This document shows, in pieces, positions 9,975 through 20,280 of a stretch of DNA of 64,000 bases. Below the pieces are notes generated by a model. It was given only the letters and a program-made list of their open reading frames with translations, searched no databases and was not told the origin of the DNA. A program made the position numbers and the translations under genes. Source of the DNA: Nitrincola schmidtii (GTDB lineage Bacteria > Pseudomonadota > Gammaproteobacteria > Pseudomonadales > Balneatricaceae); NCBI RefSeq assembly GCF_008973715.1, contig NZ_WBOL01000007.1, forward strand, positions 100,214-164,213. Reading direction: 5' to 3'. Every line of letters starts with the position of its first letter. Position 1 is the stretch's first letter.

Positions 9975-9990
9975 ACCTTGCGACCAAGGT
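9975..9990. promoter_or_regulatory. Inverted repeat, possible operator of the amino-acid ABC operon
   Basis: ACCTTG-CGAC-CAAGGT is a perfect 6-bp inverted repeat 49 bp before the ATP-binding-protein start. A weak -35/-10 pair (TTGCGA at 9978, TACTAT at 10002) would place the repeat over the -35 region. No regulator gene is adjacent, so the binder is unknown. Confidence 0.3.
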
Positions 9991-10038
9991 ATAAAAAAGA
10001 TTACTATTTGATTAAATATTCTTATACGTTGTCTACCT

Positions 10039-10842
10039 ATGAACTCAAACAACCATCATACAGACACCCAACCCACCACCAGCGCAACACTTGAAGTTAA
10101 AGACCTTCACAAGCGCTACGGTCAGATTGAAGTCCTTAAAGGCATCTCATTAACCGCACGCGACGGCGACGTTATCTCCATCATCGGATCGAGTGGCTCT
10201 GGTAAATCCACCTTTCTTCGCTGCTTAAACCTTCTAGAAAACCCCTCAAAAGGCTCTATTACACTGCGCGGCGAATCGCTGGATTTAGTGTCGAACTCCA
10301 AAGGGGAATTAGAAGCACGTAAACGCCATCAACTTGAAAGAATGCGTGCTCGAATCGGTTTTGTGTTCCAAAATTTTAATCTTTGGCCACACATGACGAT
10401 TCTGGACAACATTATGCTAGCGCCAACCTTAGTCAAAGGCGCCAGCAAAAAAGATTCCAAAGAACGCGCCATGCAACTGCTCGAAAAAGTAGGCCTTGCA
10501 GATAAAGCAAAATACTATCCCGGTAACTTATCAGGTGGTCAGCAACAGCGTATTGCCATCGCTAGAACTCTGGCGATGGACCCTGAGGTGTTATTGTTCG
10601 ACGAACCTACCTCAGCCTTAGATCCAGAACTGGTTAACGAGGTTCTTGGGGTCATGCAAGGCCTTGCCGAAGAAGGTAGAACCATGCTGATCGTCACTCA
10701 CGAAATGCGCTTTGCTCGCGATGTATCCAGCCAAGTGATGTTTTTACATCAAGGTAAAGTTGAAGAGTTTGGCCCTCCATCACAAGTTTTTACTAATCCT
10801 ACCTCAGAAAGATGTAGAGAATTTTTATCCAGTCATCTATAA
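10039..10842 (+). CDS. Polar amino-acid ABC transporter, ATP-binding protein (HisP/GlnQ type)
   Basis: 267 residues. Walker A is GSSGSGKST (near residue 51), the Q-loop is VFQNFNLWPHMT, the signature is LSGGQQQR, Walker B is LLFDEPTSALDPE, and the switch His is in VTHEM. The LWPHMT segment and the short C-terminus (FLSSHL) are those of the polar amino-acid uptake family. It energises import through the two permeases encoded at 11741 and 12415, with the binding protein at 10892. It is the first gene of the operon, with the binding-protein gene 49 nt downstream. Confidence 0.93.
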   Translation: MNSNNHHTDTQPTTSATLEVKDLHKRYGQIEVLKGISLTARDGDVISIIGSSGSGKSTFLRCLNLLENPSKGSITLRGESLDLVSNSKGELEARKRHQLERMRARIGFVFQNFNLWPHMTILDNIMLAPTLVKGASKKDSKERAMQLLEKVGLADKAKYYPGNLSGGQQQRIAIARTLAMDPEVLLFDEPTSALDPELVNEVLGVMQGLAEEGRTMLIVTHEMRFARDVSSQVMFLHQGKVEEFGPPSQVFTNPTSERCREFLSSHL

Positions 10843-10891
10843 CTAAAGACTAAACGCGCACTATAAAAATTGAACTGTAAGGAAGTGAATT

Positions 10892-11653
10892 ATGCAATGG
10901 TCCAAGAAATTTCTGACATCCGCTGTACTGATGGCATCTGCCAGCATGATTGCACCTGCTGCAATGTCCGATACGATTCGTATTGCCACTGAAGGCGCCT
11001 ATGCACCTTTTAACTTTATTGATAGCACGGGTAAGCCTGGAGGTTTTGACGTCGAAATTGCAGAAGCCCTATGTGCTGAAATGCAAGCGAGTTGCGAAAT
11101 CGTCACTCAAGATTGGGACGGTATTATTCCAGGCCTGCGTGCTCGTCGCTACGATGCCATTATTGCATCCATGTCGATCACTGAAGAACGTGAACGCGTT
11201 GTTGCTTTCACCAACCCCTACTACTCTAATGTGCTAGCGTTCATTGGCCCTGCGGGTTCTGAAATGTCTACCGACTCAGAAAGTTTGGCAGGTAAAACTA
11301 TTGGCGCTCAACGTGCGACGATTGCGGGTCAATTTTTAGAAGACAACTTGGGTAGCGTTGTTAACGTTCGTTTATATGATACCCAAGACAACGCCTATCT
11401 TGATTTAGCATCTGGTCGCTTGGATGGCATGCTATCTGACAAATTCCCTGCTTATGACTGGCTACAAACCGATGCAGGTAATGGTTTTGAATTCAAAGGC
11501 GAAGATATCGATATCGATGACAAAATCGCCATCGCTGTCCGTTTGAATGACACCGAACTAAAAGAGCGCTTTAATGCTGCTTTAGAAGCCATTGTTGAAA
11601 ACGGCACCTATGCTGAAATCAATGCACGTTACTTCCCCTTCTCTATCTATTAA
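10892..11653 (+). CDS. Periplasmic amino-acid-binding protein (SBP family 3, Lys/Arg/Orn or His type)
   Basis: 253 residues with a signal peptide ending around APAAMS. The mature chain begins DTIRIATEGAYAPFNFIDSTGKPGGFDVEIAEALC, the classic family-3 signature, and contains YDAIIASMSITEERERVVAFTNPYY and DLASGRLDGMLSD, the ligand-cradle segments seen in the arginine/lysine/histidine group. A strong ribosome site (AAGGAAG) precedes the ATG by 8 nt. An intrinsic terminator follows the stop, so this gene should be transcribed more than the permeases. The exact amino acid cannot be read from sequence alone. Confidence 0.92.
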   Translation: MQWSKKFLTSAVLMASASMIAPAAMSDTIRIATEGAYAPFNFIDSTGKPGGFDVEIAEALCAEMQASCEIVTQDWDGIIPGLRARRYDAIIASMSITEERERVVAFTNPYYSNVLAFIGPAGSEMSTDSESLAGKTIGAQRATIAGQFLEDNLGSVVNVRLYDTQDNAYLDLASGRLDGMLSDKFPAYDWLQTDAGNGFEFKGEDIDIDDKIAIAVRLNDTELKERFNAALEAIVENGTYAEINARYFPFSIY

Positions 11654-11670
11654 GAAATAACAGGGGAATG

Positions 11671-11714
11671 AGGGCCGGATGATCGATAATAGTCTACCGG
11701 CCCTTTGTTTTTAT
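11671..11714 (+). terminator. Intrinsic (partial) terminator between binding-protein and permease genes
   Basis: AGGGCCGG (11671-11678) pairs perfectly with CCGGCCCT (11697-11704), followed by TTGTTTTTAT. It sits inside the operon, so it probably acts as an attenuator that keeps permease expression below that of the binding protein. Confidence 0.8.
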
Positions 11715-11740
11715 ATGACCTTCTCAATGTGAGCATCTGA

Positions 11741-12415
11741 ATGGATTTACACGGTTTTGGCCATCTGCTTTTGGCGGGTACTTGGATCACCCTAAAACTG
11801 GCATTCACCAGTCTGTTTTTTGGTTTAATACTAGGCCTAATAGGAGCTGCAGCAAAATTATCACCTATTCGTGCATTGCGTTGGATTGCCACCACCTATA
11901 CCACCTTAATTCGTGGCATACCTGAACTATTACTGGTACTGATTATCTACTTCGGTACCACCGAGATTTTATTACGTCTTTTTGATAAATATATTGAAAT
12001 CAGTGCCTTTGCTGCGGGTGTTACCGCACTTTCTATTGCCTTTGGTGCTTATGCCACAGAAGTGTTTCGTAGCGCATTACAAGAGATTCCCAAAGGTCAG
12101 CGTGAGTCAGCCATGGCGATGGGATTAAATCGCTGGCAGACGTTTACCCGAATTCTAATGCCTCAGTTGTGGCGAATTGCCATTCCTGGTCTCGGCAATC
12201 TATTTCTCGTCCTGCTTAAAGACACGGCACTAGTCTCTGTTATCGGTCTGGATGACTTAATGCGTCAAGCCTATGTGGCTGCAGGGTTTACCAAGCTTCC
12301 GTTTACGTTTTATCTTGCAGCGGCCTTTATCTATCTATTATTGACGATTATCTTTATGCAGGCGATCCGCTTTATGGAGATACGTGCTAACCGTCCATGG
12401 CAGGGAGCACGATAA
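11741..12415 (+). CDS. Amino-acid ABC transporter permease (HisQ/ArtQ type)
   Basis: 224 residues, about five membrane helices. The EAA loop that docks to the ATPase is visible (EIPKGQRESAMAMGLNRWQTFTRILMPQ). N-terminal GTWITLKLAFTSLFFGLILG is typical of the HisMQ family. It pairs with the second permease, whose ATG overlaps its TAA by one base. The gene lies 26 nt after the attenuator's T-run, so it likely depends on read-through. Confidence 0.92.
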   Translation: MDLHGFGHLLLAGTWITLKLAFTSLFFGLILGLIGAAAKLSPIRALRWIATTYTTLIRGIPELLLVLIIYFGTTEILLRLFDKYIEISAFAAGVTALSIAFGAYATEVFRSALQEIPKGQRESAMAMGLNRWQTFTRILMPQLWRIAIPGLGNLFLVLLKDTALVSVIGLDDLMRQAYVAAGFTKLPFTFYLAAAFIYLLLTIIFMQAIRFMEIRANRPWQGAR

Positions 12416-13227
12416 TGAGCGAACTGATCATTCAATTATCACAATGGTTATTAACGCTAACTCAAGGTGCTGAACCTTGGGATTCTTACGCTCGCTACCT
12501 TCCACGTTTAATGGATGGTGTCTGGGTTACCCTTCAGCTAGTGGTCGTTTCAGGCATTGTCGGTTTTTTAATGGCGATCCCTATCGCCTTGATGCGCATT
12601 TCGAAAAGTCCGTGGTTATGGATATTTCCTTACTGCTATATCTTTTTCTTTAGAGGTACGCCGTTACTGGTCCAGATTTTCTTGATTTACTATGGGCTAT
12701 CGCAGTTTGAAAGCTTGCGTAATCTAGGTTGGATTTGGACAGATGTGCTATCACAACCCTATTGGTGCGCCATCATTGCCTTCAGTTTAAATACCTCAGC
12801 CTATATTGCCGAACTTTTCAGAGGGGCCATTTTAGCGGTCCCTAAAGGAGAAGTAGAAGCCGCACAATCTCTTGGAATTAGCCGCCGCAAACAGTACCAG
12901 CATATTATTTTACCCAGAGCGTTTGGCATTATCCTGCCTGCTTATGGTAATGAAGTGATCTTGATGCTGAAAGGTAGTGCTTTGGCTTCAACGATCACAC
13001 TGCTTGACTTGATGGGCGCGACACGCGGTGCGATTGCTCGAACCTATATGAGTTTAGAGTTCTTCTTACTGGCGGGTTTACTTTACTTGTTACTGACAGC
13101 GGTGCTTATCGGTTTCTTTAGGTTACTGGAAAACTGGTATAATGCGCATCAACATGCAATCAACATGTCACTTGAGAAAGTCGATCCGCAACTGCGCGAT
13201 AAACATCTTGAAGATAATGTGCGTTAG
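12415..13227 (+). CDS. Amino-acid ABC transporter permease (HisM/ArtM type)
   Basis: 270 residues from the ATG at 12415, which shares one base with the upstream stop (TAATG) and has GGGAG 8 nt before it. An in-frame ATG at 12397 would add six residues but has no better ribosome site. Five or so membrane helices and an EAA loop (VPKGEVEAAQSLGISRRKQYQHIILPRA) show a HisM-type subunit forming a heterodimer with the preceding permease. It ends tail to tail with the next, minus-strand gene, overlapping it by four bases (TTAG). Confidence 0.92.
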   Translation: MSELIIQLSQWLLTLTQGAEPWDSYARYLPRLMDGVWVTLQLVVVSGIVGFLMAIPIALMRISKSPWLWIFPYCYIFFFRGTPLLVQIFLIYYGLSQFESLRNLGWIWTDVLSQPYWCAIIAFSLNTSAYIAELFRGAILAVPKGEVEAAQSLGISRRKQYQHIILPRAFGIILPAYGNEVILMLKGSALASTITLLDLMGATRGAIARTYMSLEFFLLAGLLYLLLTAVLIGFFRLLENWYNAHQHAINMSLEKVDPQLRDKHLEDNVR

Positions 13228-13586
13228 TCTTTAACCTGCGTCTCTGGCTGGCTTTCTTGCTGACTGTCTGGCTGACCGTCTGGACCAGCATCTGTGACTG
13301 AAATGTCGGTCTCGGCTGTTGACTGCTCTTTAGACTTTAAGCCCTCTTTTAGCTCTTGGACTCTATCTACGCCCTTCTTACGTTGGGCGTAGATCACATC
13401 CAGCCGAAGCTGAAGTGATTCTTTAGTTTCACTGTCTTTTTCATGTTCCAATTGCTCTCTAAGCATACGCTCTTTCTCTTTCAGCTCTTTTAACACCTTG
13501 CGAATGGATCGAATTTTGTCAAGTTGAGTGTGACGATCCGCATCCAAAAACTGCTTCACACGCTCAAGTAGTTTCTTCGCTTTCAT
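13224..13586 (-). CDS. Hypothetical coiled-coil protein
   Basis: 120 residues, highly charged. Residues ~1-90 are Lys/Glu-rich heptads (KVLKELKEKERMLREQLEHEKDSETKESLQLRLD) predicting a long coiled coil; the C-terminal 30 residues are a Gln/Ser/Asp-rich, probably disordered tail. No signal peptide or catalytic motif is seen. It begins 48 nt after the stop of the Na/Pi cotransporter gene on the same strand, so it may be co-transcribed. I do not recognise the family. Confidence 0.7.
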   Translation of the reverse strand: MKAKKLLERVKQFLDADRHTQLDKIRSIRKVLKELKEKERMLREQLEHEKDSETKESLQLRLDVIYAQRKKGVDRVQELKEGLKSKEQSTAETDISVTDAGPDGQPDSQQESQPETQVKD

Positions 13587-13634
13587 GGGTCACTCCTGGT
13601 TAATCATAAGATCAACCGCTATAGGGATTTATCT

Positions 13635-15431
13635 TTAATTCTTTTCCGCCAATTCAGAAAGCTCTTTTTCATCGAGATGAAGTGAATCCTCAACTTTCTC
13701 TTGTGGTTTTTTCAATAAGATAGAGACTGAATCGAGTAAATTATTGACGATATCGGTCACATAGGCTTCGTCATTCATAATAGATGTGGCAATCGAAGCC
13801 GCGATGCGACGATGGCGAATCATCTCATCAAGTTCGTCAATCAGTTTACGTCTCGCTTTTTGCGATTCTACGCGCAGGGCATCAAGGGATAAATGCGTTA
13901 GATCATCATCCGTTGCCATAAGTTGTCGAAGCTCTCGCAAAACTTCAGCTAAGTGGATTCTGATTTGATCATAACGTTCACGCACCGCTAGATTGGTAGA
14001 TAACCCGTGCTGCGATAGATTGGTGTGCAGATGCTTCATACCTTTCACGGCTTCGACGATATCGCGACTTGCCTGCCTTAGCGCATATAACTCTTCAGTC
14101 GCTGCCTGAGTTGATTCACGCAGTTGAGCATCGGCAATGAAAGTCACGATTTCGTTATGCAGACTTTTAATCTTTTCTTCGTATAAATCTTCGACATCAA
14201 TCGGAAAAATACGTCGAGTATATTTAACCGCTTCAGATAACGACTCGGATGAGTCAATCGTACTGCGCTTTAGACTTAAACCGTGTGCTAACAGACCATA
14301 GGCATTTTCGAAAAGGTGTTTGACTTCCTGTTTTACCGCACTGACAACGGTTGCAGGTGTCTCTAAGGCTTGAGGAACAAGGTACAGCGGCTGCTCGATC
14401 CCTTTAGGTTTAAACTGAATAAAGCGGATTAATGAGGCCTCTATCTTGGGCACCCAAGGCATCAGCAGCAAGACACCCAAGACGTTAAACAAGGTATGGA
14501 ATAACGCTAACTTCAGAAGGAAGTCATCTTCACGTATGCCCATCACAGAAGCCAACTGATCAACAAGCCAGGCAATTTGCGCTATAAAGATAATCGCTAC
14601 GGCTGCGGTAATGACATTAAACAAGACATGAGAAGCTGCTAAACGCTTGCCTCCCAAGTTGGCGGCAATACTACCTAAAATGATGGTAATGGTACTACCC
14701 AGATTAGCACCTATGGCTAATGCCAGCGCATTTTCATAGCTGACCTGACCTGCTGAAAGCGCCGTAATGATGATCAGTAAGGTGGCATGACTGGATTGCA
14801 TAATGACGGTAATCGCCATACCTATCAAGGTAAAGATCACCAGACCCGCAAACCCTGTCATACCATATTCGGATAAATCAAAGCTTTGTTGGAAGGACTC
14901 AAAGCCCTCTTTCATAAAATGGATACCCAAGAACAGGAAAGCAAATCCCAGCATCAGGTATCCGATACCCTTGTTGGTTTTGCTCTTTTGCATCATGAAC
15001 ACCATGCCGAATACCAAGACAGGCATCGCATAGGCTGCAATATCAACTTTCAAACCTAAACCGGCAATTAGCCATGCACCTGTGGTGGTGCCAATATTGG
15101 CACCCATAATAATGCCAATACCTGCCGCTAAGGTGATCATTTCAGAACTAACGAAAGAGACGGTGATTAGTGACACTAAGGAACTGGATTGCATCAGCGT
15201 GGTGCTGGTCATCCCAAATACGAGACTTTTCCAAAGTTTATCTGTGGATTTACGCAGTATGCTTTCGAGTGTGCCACCGGTAAAGGCTTTAAAGCCATCC
15301 TCCAAGCACAGCATACCAAACATAAATAAAGCAATGCCTGCTGCGATTTCAGTAAAATCTGAACTCACCCAAAATGCATAGGCTAAAAACGCTAACACCA
15401 ATGGCAAGGATATTTTTTTAAGCATGGGCAC
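13635..15431 (-). CDS. Na+/phosphate cotransporter family protein (NptA/PNaS) with C-terminal PhoU-like domain
   Basis: 598 residues. The N-terminal ~320 residues hold two inverted Na/Pi-cotransporter repeats, each with the QSS motif (MQSSSLVSLIT near residue 80; MQSSHATLLI near 212) and a GANxG motif (GANIGTTTGAWL; GANLGSTITI). The C-terminal ~270 residues are helical and charged, consistent with a PhoU-like cytoplasmic domain. The family moves phosphate coupled to sodium at the inner membrane; in marine bacteria it may work in either direction. No other phosphate-regulon gene is in the window. Confidence 0.88.
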   Translation of the reverse strand: MPMLKKISLPLVLAFLAYAFWVSSDFTEIAAGIALFMFGMLCLEDGFKAFTGGTLESILRKSTDKLWKSLVFGMTSTTLMQSSSLVSLITVSFVSSEMITLAAGIGIIMGANIGTTTGAWLIAGLGLKVDIAAYAMPVLVFGMVFMMQKSKTNKGIGYLMLGFAFLFLGIHFMKEGFESFQQSFDLSEYGMTGFAGLVIFTLIGMAITVIMQSSHATLLIIITALSAGQVSYENALALAIGANLGSTITIILGSIAANLGGKRLAASHVLFNVITAAVAIIFIAQIAWLVDQLASVMGIREDDFLLKLALFHTLFNVLGVLLLMPWVPKIEASLIRFIQFKPKGIEQPLYLVPQALETPATVVSAVKQEVKHLFENAYGLLAHGLSLKRSTIDSSESLSEAVKYTRRIFPIDVEDLYEEKIKSLHNEIVTFIADAQLRESTQAATEELYALRQASRDIVEAVKGMKHLHTNLSQHGLSTNLAVRERYDQIRIHLAEVLRELRQLMATDDDLTHLSLDALRVESQKARRKLIDELDEMIRHRRIAASIATSIMNDEAYVTDIVNNLLDSVSILLKKPQEKVEDSLHLDEKELSELAEKN

Positions 15432-15495
15432 TGCTTCCTGCGACTAACTTTTTAGAATTATTAAACTATTGCAAGTATAGCAGTGCTTTAGATAA

Positions 15496-16866
15496 TCAGG
15501 ATTGTTTTTCTGAGGCAAGCCGTTCGATAGGATATTTGCGCATAATCACCATCAATAGTGGCAACCCTATTAAGGCAATTCCCGCACAGAGTAAGAAGAA
15601 TAAAGCCCAGTCGCCATCCAATGAATCCACCATCATACCGCTGGTTGCAGAGAACCAGATTCGGGCAAGATTAGCCAAGGAAGCCAGTAAGGCATACTGT
15701 GTTGCGGTATAAGCGCTGTTACACAAGGAAGATAGATACGCAACTAAGGCAACGGTTACCAGTCCGGTCGTGAAATTATCGGATGCAACGGCAAAAATGA
15801 ACACCCCTGTCGACTGACCGGAAACCGCTAACCATGAATAGGTTAGATTGGTTGCTGCGGTAGCAAAACCAGAGATAAATAACGCTTTAAGGATACCAAT
15901 CTTGGCAACTAATATACCCCCGATGACGATACCGACTAAATTAGCGGTCAAGCCATAGACTTTGGCGACCTCTGCTATCTCAGATAATGAAAAGCCCAAT
16001 TCTCGATAGAACACCCCAGACATTCGACCCAGTAGTGCGTCACCAAGTTTAAAGACGAAGATGAATATTAAAATAAGTAACCAGCCATTGCGGCGAGTAA
16101 ACTCAAATAAAGGCGCCAAGATCGTTAAGTAAATCCAACCCATAATGCGACGCGGTACTTCCGGAAGGAAGGTCCAGCGCTCTAGCAATGCAATGGCCCG
16201 CTCTTCTTCGGCAAGGGTGTCTTCCGGTGGAGCAACGTTAGGTTCAGGGCTCATCAGTACCGCAAACATACCGATTAACACACCCACCGATAACAACAAG
16301 TATGCCGCATTCCATCCAAAGGCTTCGGCTAAATACAAACCGCCCGCCCCGCCAATAAGCGTACCACCTAAATGCCAACCCCAGATACCGGCGGCAGAGC
16401 CACTGCCATACTGGTTCAGATCCAGTATTTCTATTCGATAAGCGTCAATGACAATATCTTGTGTTGCCGAGATAAAGGTCACAAATAAAACCGCTGCCGC
16501 CATCAACCACAAACCATCACTGGGGCTAGTGAATGACAGCAGCACAATGGCAACCATGAGTAGGGATTGTGTCATCAGCGCCCAGCCACGACGACGTCCA
16601 AATCGCGCCGTTAGCCAGGGTAACCGCAATCGATCGATCAACGGAGCCCACAAGAAATTAATCGCGTAAGGCGTAGCGGCCAGTGCGAACAAACCTATGT
16701 CTGTTCGACTGACCCCTTCATCTCGCAACCAGATGGACAAGTTTGAAAACACCAGCGGTGCTGGCAAGCCACTGGAAAAGCCTAACGCTAGCAGCGTCAG
16801 CATCCGTCGATCACGATAAGGTTCAAACCATAACTGTAGACGAGTGATGAAGCTCAAGTTGCCCAC
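15496..16866 (-). CDS. ampG: AmpG-family muropeptide permease (MFS)
   Basis: 456 residues from the GTG at 16866, which falls two bases after the ppsA stop (TAA-AC-GTG). A longer frame begins at a TTG at 16905 inside ppsA but is less likely. The start of the conserved region, YRDRRMLTLLALGFSSGLPAPLVFSNLSIWLRDEGVSRTDIGLF, is characteristic of AmpG, with 12 predicted membrane helices and a large central loop. AmpG imports anhydro-muropeptides for cell-wall recycling. Its placement behind ppsA suggests co-transcription rather than a shared function. Confidence 0.87.
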   Translation of the reverse strand: MGNLSFITRLQLWFEPYRDRRMLTLLALGFSSGLPAPLVFSNLSIWLRDEGVSRTDIGLFALAATPYAINFLWAPLIDRLRLPWLTARFGRRRGWALMTQSLLMVAIVLLSFTSPSDGLWLMAAAVLFVTFISATQDIVIDAYRIEILDLNQYGSGSAAGIWGWHLGGTLIGGAGGLYLAEAFGWNAAYLLLSVGVLIGMFAVLMSPEPNVAPPEDTLAEEERAIALLERWTFLPEVPRRIMGWIYLTILAPLFEFTRRNGWLLILIFIFVFKLGDALLGRMSGVFYRELGFSLSEIAEVAKVYGLTANLVGIVIGGILVAKIGILKALFISGFATAATNLTYSWLAVSGQSTGVFIFAVASDNFTTGLVTVALVAYLSSLCNSAYTATQYALLASLANLARIWFSATSGMMVDSLDGDWALFFLLCAGIALIGLPLLMVIMRKYPIERLASEKQS

Positions 16867-16868
16867 GT

Positions 16869-19241
16869 TTATGGCTGACCCTTGTCGTTGGCTAGGAAGA
16901 ACCAAGTATCCATCACAGAGTCAGGGTTCAATGACACACTGGTAATGCCTTGATCCATCAACCATCTGGCAAAGTCAGGATGATCAGATGGTCCTTGACC
17001 GCAAATACCGATGTATTTGTCGGCATCCTTACAGGCTTTAATCGCCATGGCTAAAAGTTTTTTAACCGCATCATTACGTTCATCAAAAAGATGAGCGATG
17101 ATGCCTGAGTCACGATCTAAACCCAGTGTCAGTTGCGTTAAGTCATTCGAGCCGATAGAAAATCCATCAAAGTACTGCAGAAACTCATCAGCCAACAAGG
17201 CATTCGATGGAATTTCGCACATCATGATCAAACGTAAACCGTTTTCACCACGCTTAAGACCGTTACGAGCTAACAACTCCACCACCTGTCTCGCCTCACC
17301 CACGGTACGTACGAAAGGCACCATGATTTCCACGTTGGTGAGTTTCATTTCATCACGAACACGCTTGAGTGCGCGACACTCTAGCTCGAAACAGTCTTGG
17401 AAAGTTTCAGAGATATAACGTGCCGCGCCACGAAAACCTAGCATTGGGTTTTCTTCTGCCGGCTCATAACGATCACCACCAATTAAATGACCATACTCAT
17501 TCGACTTAAAGTCAGACATACGTACAATCACTTTGCGTGGGTAGAAGGCAGCCGCCAGAGTCGAAATACCTTCAACTAATTTGTCGACATAGAAGTCAAC
17601 GGGAGAGGCATAACCGGCAATACGACGATTGATAATCTGTTTAATATCACGTGGTTGCTGTTCAAAGTTCAACAGCGCTTTAGGATGAACACCGATCATA
17701 CGGTTGATTATAAATTCCAATCGAGCCAAACCAACTCCCGCATTAGGCAGTGATTGGAAGTCGAAAGCACGATCAGGATTACCGACGTTCATCATAATTT
17801 CAAAGGGTAAAACCGGCATGGATTCAACGCTGCTGGTTTGATGCTCAAACGCCAGTTTACCTTCGTAGGCACGGCCGGTATCACCTTCCGCACACGATAC
17901 CGTCACTAACTGATTGTTGTTCAGACGATCAGTCGCATCACCGCATCCCACAATCGCAGGAATACCCAGTTCACGCGCAATAATCGCAGCATGACAGGTT
18001 CGGCCACCGCGATTGGTAATGATTGCTGCCGCACGTTTCATCACCGGTTCCCAATCAGGATCGGTCATATCCGTGACAAGGACATCACCTGGCTGAACTT
18101 CGTGCATCTGGTCAATTGAGTCCACAATACGCACTGGACCTGATCCAATTCGATGACCAATTGAACGCCCTTCTACTAGAACTTTACCCTTTTCTTTCAA
18201 CAGGTAACGCTCCATTACTGCAGAAGAACTTTGACTTCTAACTGTCTCTGGACGCGCCTGAACGATATAGAGTTCGCCATCATCGCCATCTTTTGCCCAT
18301 TCGATGTCCATCGGACGTCCATAGTGCTTTTCGATAATGACCGCAATGCGAGCAAGGGCTTCAACATCGGCATCATTAATACAGAAGCGGTCACGATCTT
18401 CGCGAGGAACGTCGACGGTTTGAACAGCATTTGCGGTGTTACCTTCACCACCATAAATCATTTTGATCGCTTTCGACCCTAGGCTTCGGCGCAGAATAGC
18501 GGGCGCACCTAAGTTCAAGGTTGGCTTATAAACATAAAACTCGTCAGGGTTAACGGCTCCTTGAACCACCGTCTCTCCCAAGCCATAAGCAGCAGTGATA
18601 AAGACGACCTGCTTGAAGCCAGATTCAGTATCCAACGTGAACATAACACCCGAAGCGCCGGTTTCACTTCTAACCATGCGCTGAATACCCGCCGATAAAG
18701 CAACCTCACTGTGAATAAAACCACGATGTACACGGTAAGAGATGGCACGGTCATTGTAGAGAGAGGCAAATACAGATTTGATTGCCTCTTTGATGTTATC
18801 GAGGCCGCGAATATTCAGGTAGGTTTCTTGCTGGCCAGCGAAAGAAGCATCTGGAAGGTCTTCTGCGGTAGCCGATGATCTGACCGCTACGGCAATATCT
18901 TTACCTTCAGACATCTCTTGATAAGCTTGGTCAATAGCGGCTTGTAAATCAGGTTGAAACTCACCTGCCATAATCCATTCACGCAGAGTACGACCCGTTT
19001 CTGCCAGTGCGCGAGTATCATTACAATCTAAGGATTCTAGCAGATCATTGATTTTGTCGACTAAACCATTGTGTTGGAGAAAATCTCTATAAGCGTGAGC
19101 GGTTGTGGCAAAACCACCGGGGACTTTAACACCGGCATCTTTCAGTTGATGGATCATTTCGCCAAGCGATGCGTTTTTACCACCAACTTTATCAACATCG
19201 CCCATGCCTGCCTGATCAAGACGTATGACATAATCCTGCAA
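16869..19241 (-). CDS. ppsA: Phosphoenolpyruvate synthase
   Basis: 790 residues, full length for the family. It makes PEP from pyruvate, ATP and water in gluconeogenesis. The ATP-grasp-like N-terminal domain starts [15 protein letters not shown]; the swivelling phospho-His domain has [21 protein letters not shown] (His near residue 420); the C-terminal TIM barrel has [17 protein letters not shown] and [17 protein letters not shown]. All catalytic signatures are present. It diverges from ppsR, whose product controls this enzyme, across a 179-bp promoter region. Confidence 0.96.
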   Translation of the reverse strand: MQDYVIRLDQAGMGDVDKVGGKNASLGEMIHQLKDAGVKVPGGFATTAHAYRDFLQHNGLVDKINDLLESLDCNDTRALAETGRTLREWIMAGEFQPDLQAAIDQAYQEMSEGKDIAVAVRSSATAEDLPDASFAGQQETYLNIRGLDNIKEAIKSVFASLYNDRAISYRVHRGFIHSEVALSAGIQRMVRSETGASGVMFTLDTESGFKQVVFITAAYGLGETVVQGAVNPDEFYVYKPTLNLGAPAILRRSLGSKAIKMIYGGEGNTANAVQTVDVPREDRDRFCINDADVEALARIAVIIEKHYGRPMDIEWAKDGDDGELYIVQARPETVRSQSSSAVMERYLLKEKGKVLVEGRSIGHRIGSGPVRIVDSIDQMHEVQPGDVLVTDMTDPDWEPVMKRAAAIITNRGGRTCHAAIIARELGIPAIVGCGDATDRLNNNQLVTVSCAEGDTGRAYEGKLAFEHQTSSVESMPVLPFEIMMNVGNPDRAFDFQSLPNAGVGLARLEFIINRMIGVHPKALLNFEQQPRDIKQIINRRIAGYASPVDFYVDKLVEGISTLAAAFYPRKVIVRMSDFKSNEYGHLIGGDRYEPAEENPMLGFRGAARYISETFQDCFELECRALKRVRDEMKLTNVEIMVPFVRTVGEARQVVELLARNGLKRGENGLRLIMMCEIPSNALLADEFLQYFDGFSIGSNDLTQLTLGLDRDSGIIAHLFDERNDAVKKLLAMAIKACKDADKYIGICGQGPSDHPDFARWLMDQGITSVSLNPDSVMDTWFFLANDKGQP

Positions 19242-19420
19242 GGTACACTCTCCTGTTGTTTAATTGAGTCTGTCTTAGTAAAGCTCTGCCGTGAATCTTT
19301 TTTCTACACTTTCAACTTCGGCACTAAAACTAGGATGATACTTCAGTTAAACTAAAAAATCCCAGCCTTGTTAGACATGTAAAGAAATTACATAAAAGAC
19401 TCATTCGTAAGGAAAGATCA

Positions 19421-20254
19421 GTGGAAAAGTCGATCAATAGCAGAACAGCGTTTTTTATTTCAGACGGAACCGGTATCACGGCTGAAACACTGGGTAACAG
19501 TTTGTTAACGCAATTCGAAGGGATACATTTTGATATGATCACCCTTCCCTATATTGATACGCTTGAAAAAGCCGAACGCGTCGTCGCTAAAATTAATGAG
19601 GCCTGTGAGAAAGACCATAAAGCTGCCATTGTTTTTGATACCATCGTGAATCCAGAAATTCGAGAGATGATTGCAGCATCGAACGGTTTCAAAATCGATG
19701 TCTTTGAAACTTTCCTAAAACCTCTTGAAAAAGAGCTAGACGCACACTCTTCCTACACGGTCGGAAAATCGCACTCTATCAACGAGGCCAGTCGCTATAA
19801 AGAGCGAATCGCGTCGGTTAACTTTGCCTTAGACAATGATGATGGTGGGCGTGTTCAGCAATATCATAAAGCCGACCTTATTCTTGTCGGTGTATCTCGC
19901 TGCGGCAAAACTCCTACCTGTCTTTATATGGCGCTGCAGTTTGGTATACGTGCAGCCAACTACCCAATCACGATTGATGATTTAGAAGCACAGGGATTAC
20001 CTGATATTTTAATGCAGCATCGTGAAAAGTTATTTGGCCTGACGATTGATCCTTTCCATTTAGCTGCGATACGCCATGAACGCCGTCCTAACAGTCGTTA
20101 TGCTTCGTTAGAGCAATGCGAATTTGAAGTCAGAGAAGTGGAAAGACGTCTGCAACAACTGAACTTAGGCATGATTAATACCACCCACTTTTCCGTTGAA
20201 GAGATCGCCACTCGCATCATGGCCGATGCAGGACTGAAGCGCAGAATTGCCTAG
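19421..20254 (+). CDS. ppsR: PEP synthase regulatory protein (PSRP, bifunctional kinase/pyrophosphorylase)
   Basis: 277 residues with a GTG start preceded by TAAGGA. The family (DUF299) switches PEP synthase off by ADP-dependent phosphorylation of an active-site Thr and on again by Pi-dependent removal. The P-loop [15 protein letters not shown] (near residue 154) and the N-terminal [19 protein letters not shown] are diagnostic. Divergent pairing with ppsA confirms the assignment. Confidence 0.95.
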   Translation: MEKSINSRTAFFISDGTGITAETLGNSLLTQFEGIHFDMITLPYIDTLEKAERVVAKINEACEKDHKAAIVFDTIVNPEIREMIAASNGFKIDVFETFLKPLEKELDAHSSYTVGKSHSINEASRYKERIASVNFALDNDDGGRVQQYHKADLILVGVSRCGKTPTCLYMALQFGIRAANYPITIDDLEAQGLPDILMQHREKLFGLTIDPFHLAAIRHERRPNSRYASLEQCEFEVREVERRLQQLNLGMINTTHFSVEEIATRIMADAGLKRRIA

Positions 20255-20280
20255 TGGTAATAGTGATCATGATGATTAAC

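Noticed and set aside
16867..16905. TTG start of ampG inside ppsA
   Set aside because: A GTG just after the ppsA stop gives a normal AmpG N-terminus; the extra 13 residues merely re-read ppsA codons.
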